Below are positions 27,711 through 39,345 of a stretch of 64,000 nucleotides of DNA, piece after piece. The notes under the pieces were generated by a model. That model worked only from the letters and a program-made list of their open reading frames with translations, did not search any database and was not told where the DNA came from. The DNA is taken from positions 448,821 through 512,820 of the forward strand of contig JANPYM010000011.1 in assembly GCA_025890175.1 (NCBI GenBank), read 5' to 3'. Position numbers and translations under genes: made by a program. Position 1 is the first letter of the stretch. The number at the start of each line of letters is the position of its first letter. The stretch comes from Ciborinia camelliae. Taxonomy: Eukaryota > Ascomycota > Leotiomycetes > Helotiales > Sclerotiniaceae.

Positions 27711-30700
27711 TATATATAGTATATATATGCGCCTTGTCTTTCTTATTTTACTATACCTTATCTTGCGGATATGGAGGGGTGATAGAGATGCGGATTCTGA
27801 AGATGCGGAGTTAGAGTTAAGAGAGGATGGGATGCTTCTCGGGATTTCGGATGTGGTATGGGATGGTATGATATGGGATGGGATGATGGTATCGGCGTGT
27901 GCGGATTGAGATGGGATGAGATGGGATGGGATGGGATGGGATGGGATGATGGGGATTGGTATATTTGGTTGTTTATAAAGGTATAGTATGTATATATTTA
28001 TATATATAAAAGGATACTATTACCTTAGGTAGGTACCTATATAATATAAAAGGAATAGTATAAATAGTATAAATAAATAAATGGCAATCCAAATAACATC
28101 AATGATGGAATTTTCCATCGAGGCGATTTGCTCGCTTGGTACTTACTCCCTTACTTGGTTGGTACCCTAGATGCATTTATACATGATATAGATCTTTGTA
28201 TATCTAGATATATATTACTCAACAAATGTTATATAGTATAATAGAGTCAGTAGATTTAGATCTCCCATTTCATTACCTAACCTTGCTGTTATTTCGTTTT
28301 ATAGGTAGGTACTAGGTGGTGGGTATTCTTATTGAAGAAAATAAAAAGGGAAGAAAACGGGTTTATTGTTTCTGTCTGTTGCTGTTGTCGTCTGTTTCCG
28401 TTTCTGTCCCTGTTCCTGTTTCTATTTGATGTTGATTGATATTATCATCTAGGTAGGTAGGTAGGTAGGTAGATAGGTATCTTATTTTATTTTATCATAT
28501 ACATTCATCCATCCAATAACAAACCCAAATCCAAAATCCAAATCACAATCAATACAGACAATAACAAACCTATTTGCTAGATATTTACCTACCTACCTAT
28601 CTATTCATATCCAAAATTAAAAAAAAAAACGCCGTTCCGTCCGTCCCCCAGGATTCGGGAAAATGAGGGGTGCGGGGCAAATCCAAATCCAAATCCAAAT
28701 CCAAGTTTAAGTCCAAGTCCAAATCCAAGTACAACCTACAAACTTCATCACATCGATATATATTTTTCCTTTGCGACATTGATGCTATTGGATATCATAC
28801 TAGGTAGGTATGCTAGGTATGCTATACTATTTGCTCAAATCGATCGATGCGTAATAATTAAAGCGTATAACCGGACCGGGGTCCCTTTTTATATAGTCTT
28901 GTGATTGTTGTTGTGATTGTCATTGTGATTGTGATGGTGATTGTGATAAGGATAGTGATGGGGATGTTGATTGTTCCACGCCTTTTCTTGGATTGGATGG
29001 GATGGGATGGGATGGGATGGGTGGTGATAAATGTGATGGATGTGATTGAAATGATGGATATAAAGTGAAGATTTTCATTTATATATTTGGTCGGATTTGC
29101 GGTATTTATCTAGTTTTTTACTTACCCTTTTTATGAGATGGATGAGATGGGATGGGATGGATTGGGTTGGGGAGATGGAGAATTTATATATATGCTGTAT
29201 AAGATAAAAGGAGTACCAGCACATTTCTTCGCAGTTCCGGAGATGCTACTATACTACGAGGGAAAATTATCTCCTGACTGACTGATCGACCGATTAACTA
29301 ACTCGCTTTCATCCCTAGATACCTAGTTGCGCTCAGTATATACAACCTTGGAATTCATTGTTAGTTAAACTAGTATAATATAGTACAAAACCTGGGGTAG
29401 ATATCGTGAAACATGAGATGAGGGGAAGGGTAGGAGTAGAAGTTCCCAGGATATCAAAAATACTCGACACATCATCTTTATACATAGCGTTATACGTATA
29501 CAATACGTCTGATACTTAGCGGACTACCTACCTATGTATACCTACATAATGCGTAGTATTGATGTATCAGAACGAAAATGGGAACGGAAACACAAGGAAA
29601 CGGAAACGGGGAAATTATCATGTGATTGATTGTGTATGTACTCCGTACTTCGTTCCATCAAACCTCTTTTTTTCTTCACTATCAAGATCAGTATCGATAT
29701 CGCGGCGATTTCTTTCTTTCTTTCTTTCTTTCGTTCATCGGATTTCATGTACGATATGACATAGGTACTTACACTTACTATTCAATTCAAATCTCCCTCA
29801 ATTTGACCAATCATCGAGGTCAAATTAACCTAACCTCTCTCACAAACCTCCGAGTTCTAAGGTTACCTACCTATCCATCATTCGCATTTCGCATCCCAAA
29901 CTTCTTGGTTTCATCTTCATCTTCATCCTCCTCCATCAATAATCCCATTCGCAATAATTACCCTATCCATACACCTATCCATACCGAGCTAGATAGGTAC
30001 CTAGGTATTCTCCAACACACATACACGCACACACGCAAGCCACTGTCACACCTATTACCTAAGATTCGCGCCTTGTCCATCCATGTTGTCCTATCCATCC
30101 ATCTGTTGATAGGTACCTACATTTGTCCATTTGTCCATTTGTCCATCCATCCAGGCCAGCCAAGTATGTTATGTTATGTTATGGTATGGTATATCTTCAC
30201 ATGTTAAGTAAGACAATACCAAGGAGAAGAAAAAAACTTGGAAAGCTTGAATCGAAAATCCAAGACAAGATAATACAAGACAAGACTGGCTGGTACAATA
30301 TGTCTTATATAGTCTAGTCGAGATGGATATTTTCGGCCGATAAATCTTGAATAGGTTAAGTAAGTATAATTATATCTAGTAGGTAGGTAGATAGCCTATT
30401 GAATTGAATTGGATTGAATTTTACCTATAGTAGCTTAGATTGGCTTAGCTTAACTTCACTTAGCTAGAATCTCCAAAGCATTTTTGAAGCTGGACTTCTT
30501 GGGGAAAAATATGCAGAAATCAAGAAGATCCATGGAAATGGGAAGGAAATTCAATGTAATGTATCTAGAATATTATCGCATCATGTGATATTATTACCTA
30601 AGATTAATACTCAAACTGAACTTTGTGTTTATATCATATTACTAGGTAGGTAGGTATAGGTATATTGTTATTACTCTATACCATTTTCGCATTTCATTTT

Positions 30701-31700
30701 TTTCATTCGGAGATGTAACTTGTAAGGTAGAGTACGCCGGTGTTTTTGTAGCTCGTTCCCTCGCTCGCTCATCTGAATCATACATACCTACCTACCTACC
30801 TTACCTATAGGTACCTACCTACTTCACCACCTCCCAACTTTCCAAGGTGATTAATCTTACGATAGTTACCTACTCGTACATGACCTACTACCTTCTTTGA
30901 GATCAAAGACAACGATAACCGAAAAACATAAAGAAGAAAAAAACTAGAAATCTTCCATCTTCTATTTCGAATATCACTCCAGCGAGTAACCTACCCCTTA
31001 TATATTATTTCAAGAAAGAGAAAACTCGGTTCAGGAGAGATAAAAACGAGATATGCTAGTGCAAACCCAAAACTTCATTCTTATATCTTATATCTCATAT
31101 CCCCTTCAATTTCCTCCCTAGCTTCGAAAATCTGCATATATCCTCAGAGGTTATACGGGTATAGTCGTCCGCGGTAATCTTAAAAATAATCATCACCATT
31201 CAGATGATTAGTATTTTGAGACTTCTTCCAGTGATAATTCATTGTTCAAAAAGTGCTCGATTCTAGCTGCTAGTGTGGTTTGTAAATATGATATCGAGAG
31301 ATAGAAATATGATATATTGCCTGAGCGATTGAACTCTGGAGCTCGGTAGCTCGGGCGTGATATATATATATATAGTTGGTAGGTGGTTTTATTCGGTTTT
31401 TGAAGGGGGTATGGTGAGTTGGGTAGGAGTTAGTAGCTTATACTTAACTGCAACTTTCTGCGCCGTAAGGAAGAAATATATATATATCTCTATTCCTCGT
31501 TCAGCCTAGCCCAGCCCAGCCCAATCCAACGTTGAATATCATGATTCCCTAACAGTTAGCTCATACCCATTCCTTGAAAAGAAAAGGGAAGAAAAAGGAA
31601 GAAAAGGGAAGGATGTTTTTCCCCTCTTCAAACGTGTTTCTGTAAATAAACACAAGCGGTGGTTTATTTATTTATTTATTAGTATTTATTATATTTCCTT
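27711..31700. other. Intergenic, microsatellite-rich, no gene seen
   Basis: Contains GGATGGGATG arrays (27840-27950, 28990-29020, 29150-29165), TAGG arrays (28447-28475, 30380), TCCAAA repeats (28675-28730), GTGATTGT repeats (28905-28960), TTTC repeats (29710-29735) and CCTACCTA runs (30780-30810). The longest open frame (29626-30207) is a translation of such repeats with no motif. The region is unusually long for a fungal intergenic interval and has no detectable tRNA. Confidence 0.65.
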
Positions 31701-31749
31701 CAAGAAGCATTGCTCTTCATCGATTTTGCAAAGTTCCTTCCTGGTAATT

Positions 31750-34200
31750 TATAAGATATTCTTGAGTATTTGCAGTGCAGCGGTACTTGGAGAGGTGGAT
31801 CATATATCGTCCAGCTGGCTTCTTATGCGTAATTATTTTTGATCCATTAATACCTATGTACTTATTGTTACTATTGGTTTCTGGGTACTTACTCCCATAA
31901 TGCTATTCTTAACCCGCAGATGATGTTCGAGATTGCAGCGCAAGTGCGTGTTGTAAATTATATATTGTGAGCATTTCACTATCTTCTTCTTTGCTGTTAG
32001 GTCCATCCCTATTTACCTACTTACCCTACTCTAGGTACTGTAAACTCGCCCCATTTCTACGATCCAAATAGTCGATCGTTATTATATGTTGTGTACGTTC
32101 ACTAGGAATGCAGATTTACACCACTGACAACATTTAAATGGGAAAGATCGCGAAGTCCATCGACTCCCATTGTGGATGTAAATTGTAGGTTACTGGTTAC
32201 TGGTTCCTATATAGTCAGAACAAGATAGATATGTGAAATCATCCTTATGAGGACTATACTCACAGTCCTTAGCTGTTATATCAGTATTCGCAATGAAGCT
32301 AATGGTTCTAGAAGCTCATTATCTTCGAGTAGATATGCCCCGACAAGCGCACCTCTATAGGTAGGTATTCATCGATAATAGTTGCCAGATCACCAAACTT
32401 CCCGGTCCAGGTTTGATAACCCTTGTACCAGGTTTTGATCGGAGCATGAATAATAAGATCGATTCCCCTGGGGGGTCATGAATATCGAAATTATACCGAC
32501 CATCAGTCTCTTCGATCATCATCTATCCGAGCTGTACCATGACCTACAAGCTCGTGTAGAACAACCCACAATAATCTGCAGGAAACTTAAGCTCCTAAAT
32601 GTTTCAGTTGCCGAAACATCAATGAAAGGGTATTGTATATCCCGTCCTTCTGCAATCATGCGGTTGCGAGTATCGCATTCTTGAACCCGTATCTTGCCGT
32701 TTGTCGTGGTACTATCCCAGCATCAGTCTGAGACTGTTATAAGTATTTGCAAAAACGAATGTTTGGCAGGTTGATTGCAGGAGATATGATATTTGAATAG
32801 TAGGTAAGAGCTGCGACATGTAAGGAAGCTTAATTCTATCCTAGCAGATCTCGGGACTTCCTACAATGGATACTTGAAAAGTCTGGAGGTTCAAAACGAG
32901 ATTTCTCGAATGATGCCTTTCCTCTGTTTTCCGAGGCCATCCATGGTAGGCGTCAAATGCACTTCTCCGAGTTACAAATTAAGTCGCTAAGGATTTTCGT
33001 CTCTGCATCGTCTGCGATAGCCACCAGAACCTCACACTCCACACGTATCCGATGAGGATCACGGTATGGCTCAAGACCGAAGATGGGTTTTACTCTGGGT
33101 GCCTTGTCTTCTGCCACAGTCTTGCAAATCGCGATACTTCTTCAAAATTCAAATCCCCGGTGCGGAAACTTTAGATGTATACCTCTAATACGCTTCTTTG
33201 GAGACCATTTGCTGTGTACGTTGTGGCTTCGGATAACTCGGTGTATAGTTTATTTAGCTCATGGGAATGGGAATGGGATTGGGAATGGTCACCATGGATG
33301 AGATGTACTGGCTGGCTCTTTGCTATCAGGAAGCGGAACTGTGCGGTCCAAGATATTCGATTGTGGAGAAGCAATGAGAGCACCAAAGCCATGAGAACGC
33401 CAAAGCCATGAGAACACCAAAGCCACATCCATTTCCGGCTTTTCGAACCCAGCTATTTTCTGGGAAAACACCATTCTATTCCGGAACTTTGATCCCATGT
33501 CAATCTCTTCCATCGTGATATCATCACATCTCCTGGGTACTAACCACTCCGACTATTGTCCCAGGCAGGATACCCCAAGCCAAATGGCAGGATAGAATGG
33601 ATAGTATCTGATATCCTGCTGTACATAAATGAGAGGCTTGGAGATCTATCCGGATGATAGTTTCAAATCGATGCTAGATTCAGATTGGGGATGAATTTTT
33701 AATCGCCTGAGTTCTTTGCAAACCCGTCAGTAAGTGATAAAAACGTGATATATGTCACGTTCGTAGTCCCCAATATTTGAAAAGAATCTCGCGGCGTATT
33801 GGATAAATGGATTTATCTCCGCATCATTGATTTCTGCATTAATTAGGCTTTTGCCCATTTTCTAGAGCAGGATTGGTATACCGTATAAACTCGGTCCTAA
33901 GAGATAGGAAAAGTCCGTGCACCAAACGTAAGCCACTTGAGGCGTCTGTGACTTTAGTATAGCTTACGTCTAAAAACACTTGAGGCGTCTATAACTATAG
34001 TATAACTTACATCTAAAAGCTATAACTTTTTCCATCTCTTAAAACCGAGTTTATACAATAATAAAGTTCAAGGATGAAGTCGAATATTATCCACGATTTA
34101 GGCGATACCGGCCACAGTATGATCTTTGTAAGATTATTATTCCAAGCTGCGCTTGAAGATTGTTAGGTAGTTAACCCCTACGAATCCAGCAAATTTGGTT
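31750..34200 (-). pseudogene. Dipeptidyl-peptidase III (metallopeptidase M49) pseudogene, split by a small inserted element
   Basis: Translating the minus strand in all three frames gives a collinear series of DPP III signature stretches, N to C: IIFDFILELYY (about 34060-34090), INPFIQYAARFFSNIGDY (about 33763-33816), DITMEEID (about 33500), LNKLYTELSEA (about 33235), DKAPRVKPIFGLEPYRDP (about 33050-33105), FEKSRFEPPDFSS (about 32870-32910), SPAINLPN (about 32770), the zinc motif region VLHELVGHG (about 32536-32562, HExxGH), GRYNFDIHDPQGN (about 32467-32505), TWYKGYQTW (about 32400-32425) and GSKIITHKKPAGRYM (about 31799-31845). Frames shift repeatedly and stops interrupt it, for example right after VLEVYI. 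A 174-bp element (33883-34056) interrupts it after the FDFILELY segment. Total length fits a full-size gene (700-770 residues). DPP III is normally a cytosolic single-copy enzyme releasing N-terminal dipeptides; this copy cannot be functional. Confidence 0.9.
33883..34056. mobile_element. 174-bp inverted-repeat element (MITE-like) inside the DPP III pseudogene
   Basis: Ends are inverted copies: left GTATAAACTCGGT...TAAGAGAT, right ATCTCTTAAAACCGAGTTTATAC, about 30 bp with few mismatches. Inside are two tandem 43-bp copies (33934-33976 and 33977-34019), each starting CACTTGAGGCGTCT. It carries no coding capacity. It separates two segments of the peptidase reading frame, so it inserted into the gene or its pseudogene. 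A TA duplication is possible but ambiguous because the ends themselves contain TATA. Confidence 0.8.
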
Positions 34201-34478
34201 TTTGTTTTCTTTACCGTGCTATTATCTCTAGATAAAGTGAAACGATTTTCTGAATACCTGTTAGGACTTTATTTTCATTAATCTTATTGCGTTTATGGAT
34301 GAATCCATAAGGGATAGAACAGGTATCTTATAGTCTAATAAAGCTATAGGTTAATAATCCTGAAATAAACTGCGATAAGGTATGCTTTGACCTTATAGGA
34401 ATATTAATAGGGTCCTATAAGGTCGCATATAAACTTATGATGATCTTATGATCTTATAGACCTTATAACCTTATAATA
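34201..34478. other. Short gene-free stretch with CTTATAGG palindromes
   Basis: 34392-34424 contains GACCTTATAGGA and its exact inverse TCCTATAAGGTC; further CTTATA/TATAAG words continue to 34478. The N-terminus of the DPP III pseudogene may fade into the right part of this stretch. Confidence 0.5.
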
Positions 34479-34760
34479 GTCGGCGTGGGCTCCTACCTAC
34501 GTCCCTACGGTAATCGGTGTATTTAATTAAGATTTTTTATTTAATTAAGATTTCTGAATAAAGGTTGATATGTTTTGAAATCAAATAAACAAAAATATTT
34601 GTAAGTATATTAATAAATTATGAATAAGCTTTTTCGAAATATTTAATTCATTCGTTAAGTTTGAAGTATATCAATTTTTATTCGAAAATCTTAATTAAAT
34701 AAAAAACCTTAATTAAATACATCGACTATTGTAGGGATATAGGTAGAAGCCCACGCCGAT
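34479..34760. mobile_element. 282-bp foldback element with about 100-bp inverted repeats and TA flanks
   Basis: The left arm starts GTCGGCGTGGGCTCCTACCT, and the right arm read in reverse starts ATCGGCGTGGGCTTCTACCT. Similarity continues for about 100 bp on each side (34479-34581 and 34658-34760), including a TTTAATTAAGRTTTTTTATT block. Both ends are bordered by TA (34477-34478 and 34761-34762). Together the arms cover most of the element, so it is a non-autonomous MITE/foldback. A Tc1/mariner relation is inferred only from the TA borders. Confidence 0.85.
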
Positions 34761-34870
34761 TATTAAACCATTTTTATTTTTCATTCTTTACCCCTATATA
34801 TTTCTCAACACTTTTCATTCAAATACAATATTCTACATTTTAAACAAAGAGCAAAGACGACATTAGTATT

Positions 34871-35026
34871 TGTCAGGGGTGAACAACTTTACCACTGCGC
34901 CACAAAAGCGTGGAGTATTCCAGATTGGGTATCTGGAATAGTTGTTCTACTATATGAACCCTGCCAGCAGGGATCCACACCGTGGATTACCCCTGTGGAC
35001 CCACCCAGTGGATCCACACCCTGACA
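34871..35026. mobile_element. 156-bp TG...CA element with 5-bp duplication GTATT (short solo LTR or SINE-like)
   Basis: Begins TGTCAGGGGTG and ends CACCCTGACA (8-bp perfect inverted ends TGTCAGGG). GTATT occurs directly before (34866-34870) and directly after (35027-35031). On the minus strand TGGCGCAGTGG, near 34893-34903, fits a tRNA A-box, so a tRNA-derived origin is possible. Ends and duplication fit a very short solo LTR equally well. Repeated GGATCCACAC words occur in the right half. Confidence 0.75.
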
Positions 35027-35031
35027 GTATT

Positions 35032-36041
35032 AATCTAAAATTTATAAATAAATATCAAAAAAGGGAGAAATGAAATAATTATAATTATAACCAAAATTAT
35101 AATTCACGATAAATAACTTTAATACAATAAATAATAATACTATCTAATAACAAAAAACTCAAGTTATTATCTATCTATATAGAAGCCTAGCTTTAAGTTA
35201 GGCCGACGAATATTAGGGCATATGTCTATATATAGGTGTCGACATTATAGAAGCGTAGGAGGATCATAGAGTCTGAAACGCATTATATTATTCGATCTAG
35301 CACCTAGATACTAATAGCAGTATAGTAGCTTAGGGAGGAGCGGGGACGCAATCGCTCTCCTTCTTTTTACCAAACTCCTTTCCCCCAAATTGTTATCCTA
35401 TTGTTAGTAGTTAGTAGTATGGATATCTGAAAAAATAAACGTTTCAGGCTTTATCAATCATTCATGCTTTTTCACGTGAGCCGATCGATCGCTGTGAAAT
35501 GCCTAGATGGAGAGTTCCGTTTTTTCCTGACATCTACCTCGTTTCGGGTGTATAATCAATTAATTAATTAATCAATCCATCAATCTTTCTTCGAATCTTC
35601 TTAGTTCCTTGGTTTTGAATTCAACTTGAGTAATTGAATTTACTCTTGTTTACGACAATTCCGTTGTAGTGGGTAAGTAAATGATAAATGGAGGTATAAA
35701 GAGAATTCCCATAGCATTCGGTTTCTAATCTTTTCAGTGCTCGGATCTCAACTACACTTCACAATCAATGTACCGTACAGCTACAGAGACATTGCAGGTC
35801 AAGCAATCAGGTTTAATATTCTTGTTTCTAAGTCTTATGGAACATGTAATAAATCAAATCTGGTATATAATCTTACAAAAAAAAACCACCAGGCTCTTAA
35901 CTCCATGGGATGAATCCATGTTCCCTAGAACGACCATTTTCCGAAGCGCACAGAAAAACATGCGACGGCAATCACCAAGTTCTAAAACTTGATACCGATA
36001 CCGTATGACCGTCACACAAGCCTGCATGTGAATATGACATC
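35032..36041. other. Intergenic, left edge of the metabolite cluster
   Basis: No gene or repeat family recognised. Includes AT-rich 35035-35150 and a TTAATTAATTAATCAATC run near 35560. It probably contains the 3' UTR of the MFS gene on its right. Confidence 0.5.
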
Positions 36042-38180
36042 TCAGGCCTTGCTCGTGGATGGCGGCGGAACCCCCATATTAGCCGCGCGGACTTTATTGA
36101 TATTTTCCCATCTCGGCATGAATGCCACGATGAACGCAAGTCCCGAAAGTGCGATGCTGAAAGCCCAGGCAGCCCTCAAACCCACTATATATGACATTAA
36201 GACTTGTTCGAGTTGAACGGGGTCGGGAAATATTTTCGACAATCCTTGAGCTCCCGAGTCTAAGACAGTCTGCACGTCAACATCTGGGGCAAGACGGGGT
36301 AATGCCTCGATGAGTTGGTTGTTGAAGATACTTTGTCCACAGGCCACACCGGTTGCGGCACCGACGAATTGAAAGACTAGACAGTACTATATCAGTATGC
36401 TGCGAATTGGTGAATGGGAATTTGGTACACCTACAGAGCATATTTGATGACGCAACAGGCATATCTTGTCTCTTGCTGATTGTTTGCGCCGTGACAATTG
36501 GTACTTGAATGGCTAGACCAACACCCATTCCAGCAATAATCTGATAGCCAACGAATTTCGCAACAGAAGTATTGATGTCAAAAGTATGAATCAAACCACC
36601 ACCAATGGTCGCAAAGGCGGCGCCGGCAATAAGGAAAGGCTGAATCCATCCCAACTTCCCAACAGCTCCAGCTCCAAACATGGTGAACAGAGAGATGGAC
36701 AGGATCGTTGGCAATACACGAATACCACTTTCAGTTGGACTGACACCGTCAACAGCTTGGAAATAGATGGGCATGTTGTAGACCCGGACGAAACCGGAGT
36801 TGTTGGACCTTTCAGGAGGTTAGTATGCGTCAGGCAGCAAAATGGCGCACAAGAGAAAAAATGATATATCACTTACAAGAATACGAAGGCGGCACATGCT
36901 GCAAGAGTCCTGTTCTTCAAAATACGTGGAACGAGGATAGCCTTTTCACCCGAACGCCACTCGTTTGCGATGAATGCAATGAGTAGAACAGCAAAGCCGA
37001 CAAGCACACCGATAACATCTGATGAGCTCCATGCCTTGGTTGCTCCGCCCCATTCTAAAGCAAGAAAGAAGCAGGTCAAGCTACCTAAGAGGAGGATAAT
37101 ACCGGGAATATCCATATTCAAGATGAATTGTTTGAGTGGGATCTTGGCTGGCGCAGCTTGAGGTGGAGAGCGGTAGGCAAACACAAATAGTAGCGCCGCT
37201 ACGCCTCCAATTGGAAGATTGATGTAGAAACACCATCTGTGTTTGGGTTAGTTCTTTCTCAAGACATACTTTTGCAAAAAAAGGAAAAGTTTTCTTTTTA
37301 GATCTGGTAACATTGAAAGCAGTCGTTTACATACCTCCAGGATGCCTACGAGATTTTGTTAGCTTACGAACTGGAAAGAGTGTCAAGCAAGGATGTCACT
37401 TACGTGTTGGGTCAAGGCACCACCAAGCAAAGGTCCTACGACACTGGCAATACTGAACACGAAACCCATCATGCCCATGTAAGCCGGGACTTTAGGCATC
37501 GGAGCAACATAAGCGATCAGAGTATAAACTCCGCCGGTGACTCCGGAGCCTCCAAGTCCTTGGATCGCTCGACCCACAATGAAGGCTGCGCTGCTCGGGG
37601 CGACCGCTATAATTTTTCGAGATTAGCGAGCTGCCACCAGGTGATCTCGCCAGGGCGGTGCTTACCGCATATCAAACTTCCTAGCTCGAAGATAAACATG
37701 GCGACAAGGAAAGACCACTTGATTGGAGTGTGTTTGAAAACCTTTCCCCAAAAGCTGACGAATGCCGCCAGCGTAAGGAAAAAGGCTGATCCATACCACC
37801 CAACTTGATCTATACTTTGGAATCTGGCAGTGATGGTCGGGATGGCGGTTGCAATGATGCTCTAGATGGTGGACAAGAATATGTTAGTTACATTATCAGG
37901 AAAAGATAAGGGTCGTTTGGTTGAAGAAATATGACAAACTAACCATATCCAAAGCTACAAGAAACATAGACAAAATCAGGCTGACGAAAATAAGAGCTAG
38001 CATGGGCGGGCTAGGATAGACAGGAACTATTCCACCAAATGGTCCAGGCGGACCTGCAGGTGCGGCGGCTGCTGGAGTACGACCAATTGCATTTTCGGGT
38101 CTTTTATCAGAAGCCGAATCTAGTTCGAATGTCATCTCAGGCTTTGAATCACTGCCGTTCGAAGATAGTTTTTGCGACAT
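36042..38180 (-). CDS. MFS multidrug/metabolite efflux transporter, 14-TM (DHA14) type
   Basis: Seven exons: 38180-37944, 37861-37666, 37606-37404, 37345-37335, 37236-36877, 36808-36435 and 36376-36042, giving 571 residues; all introns GT-AG and phases consistent. Exon 4 is an 11-nt microexon that completes the family motif ASWRWCFYINLP. Other signatures are LVALDMSIIATAIPTI (first TM, motif D1), WYGSAFFLT, GRAIQGLGGSGVTGG (motif C region) and PVASSNMLFFQFVGAATGVA. The start is the ATG of MSQKLSS; a cytosolic Ser/Pro/Ala-rich leader precedes TM1. This family exports toxins and secondary metabolites by proton antiport in the plasma membrane. Its place at the cluster edge suggests self-protection or export of the product (inference). 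It is divergent from the second MFS gene. Confidence 0.93.
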
Positions 38181-39345
38181 CTTCAAGAAGGAGGTTGAAT
38201 CGAAGAATGGCGTTGAGTTTTCGGTTCTGGCAATTATGTGAAGATGATTTCACCCGACCTCTGTAGATACTTAAGGAAAGAATCCCTCCACAAGGAGAGA
38301 AAAGTACAGGAAGAAATAACACAGCTAGGATATCAAATTACAATAGCATAGGTGGTAAATCACGATGACAACACAACTCCAGTATCATAATCTACCCGTG
38401 CTTGATTGCCAATACCTCTGATTGTTTGTCAGGAATATGGATCAGTCAGCAATATCTCGGGTGGTTTTCATCCAATCGCGAGGTTTTATTTAAGCGACGG
38501 TACTTGAGCCTTGCTTCATATTATCAATCTCGGGTAGTTTTTGATTGGTTGATTGGGTTCATCGCGATTGATTCGTTTGATCGGGAATTCGAATCGGAAT
38601 TGATCTCGCATCTTGGAAATCATACCGAATCCTTGCCATGTTCTTGGCAATCCAAAAAAACAGAACCACATCCCGCCAAACGGTCAGCCTACTCAGCTCT
38701 CATGTTGAATCAAAGCTTGAAGCTTGAACCCGGAATGGAGACCAATTCCCATTTTCGAAGCGATGAATCGACTTTGATCGGTGTTCGTTCTCATATCTGG
38801 GTATCGATTGTTGGGCTCGCGAACAGGAAACGCGATGAGTCTTCACTTGTCAGGCGTTTGCTATGATGCGAAATTGGGAGGACGTCGTTGCAAGGACACG
38901 CCACGCACTTGGACGATATATCTGAGTAGGAGGTTTCACGCCAATAAGCAGAAATGGACAGTGTGTAGTCAGCAGCAGTGGTATAGCAGAGATGATGGCT
39001 TTTTCACATTCTCGCCATCACGACGCCGCATCACTCTTTAGCGCGGCGCCATCAGTCTTTGATCTTGGTGAAGGAACAATATCCTGGTTGCGGTCGTCGG
39101 AAGTTTCTTCGCCTCTTGCTGGTGGTGAGAATGTTCTCAGACTCTGGAGGAACATGTGGGATTCTGGTTGAACTAGCTCGTTGATGGTTCTTGTAGCTTA
39201 CTCCCTCGTTTCCGAAACATCGGAATATAAATAAATGCTGGTTTTGACGTCTATTTTCCCTTTCCCATTTGTGCGTTGAGAAAATCGCTCTTGTGGTGAA
39301 ATATCTCGTTTTCGAAACCGTGGAATAATCATATTAGAGTAAGAT
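38181..39345. promoter_or_regulatory. Divergent promoter region between two MFS genes
   Basis: 1.16 kb separating the starts of the minus-strand and plus-strand transporters. An open frame at 38402-38866 has no recognisable motif and no ATG start, so I treat it as chance. No specific regulator site is claimed. Confidence 0.5.

Noticed and set aside
29626..30207. 193-codon open frame
   Set aside because: Made of TTTC, TCATC, CCATC and CACA repeats; no domain, no splice pattern.
33083..33513. Several short overlapping frames on both strands (possible small genes)
   Set aside because: They are pieces or antisense of the DPP III pseudogene.
38402..38866. 154-codon open frame between the two MFS genes
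   Set aside because: Begins with TTG, no recognisable motif, and lies in a divergent promoter region.
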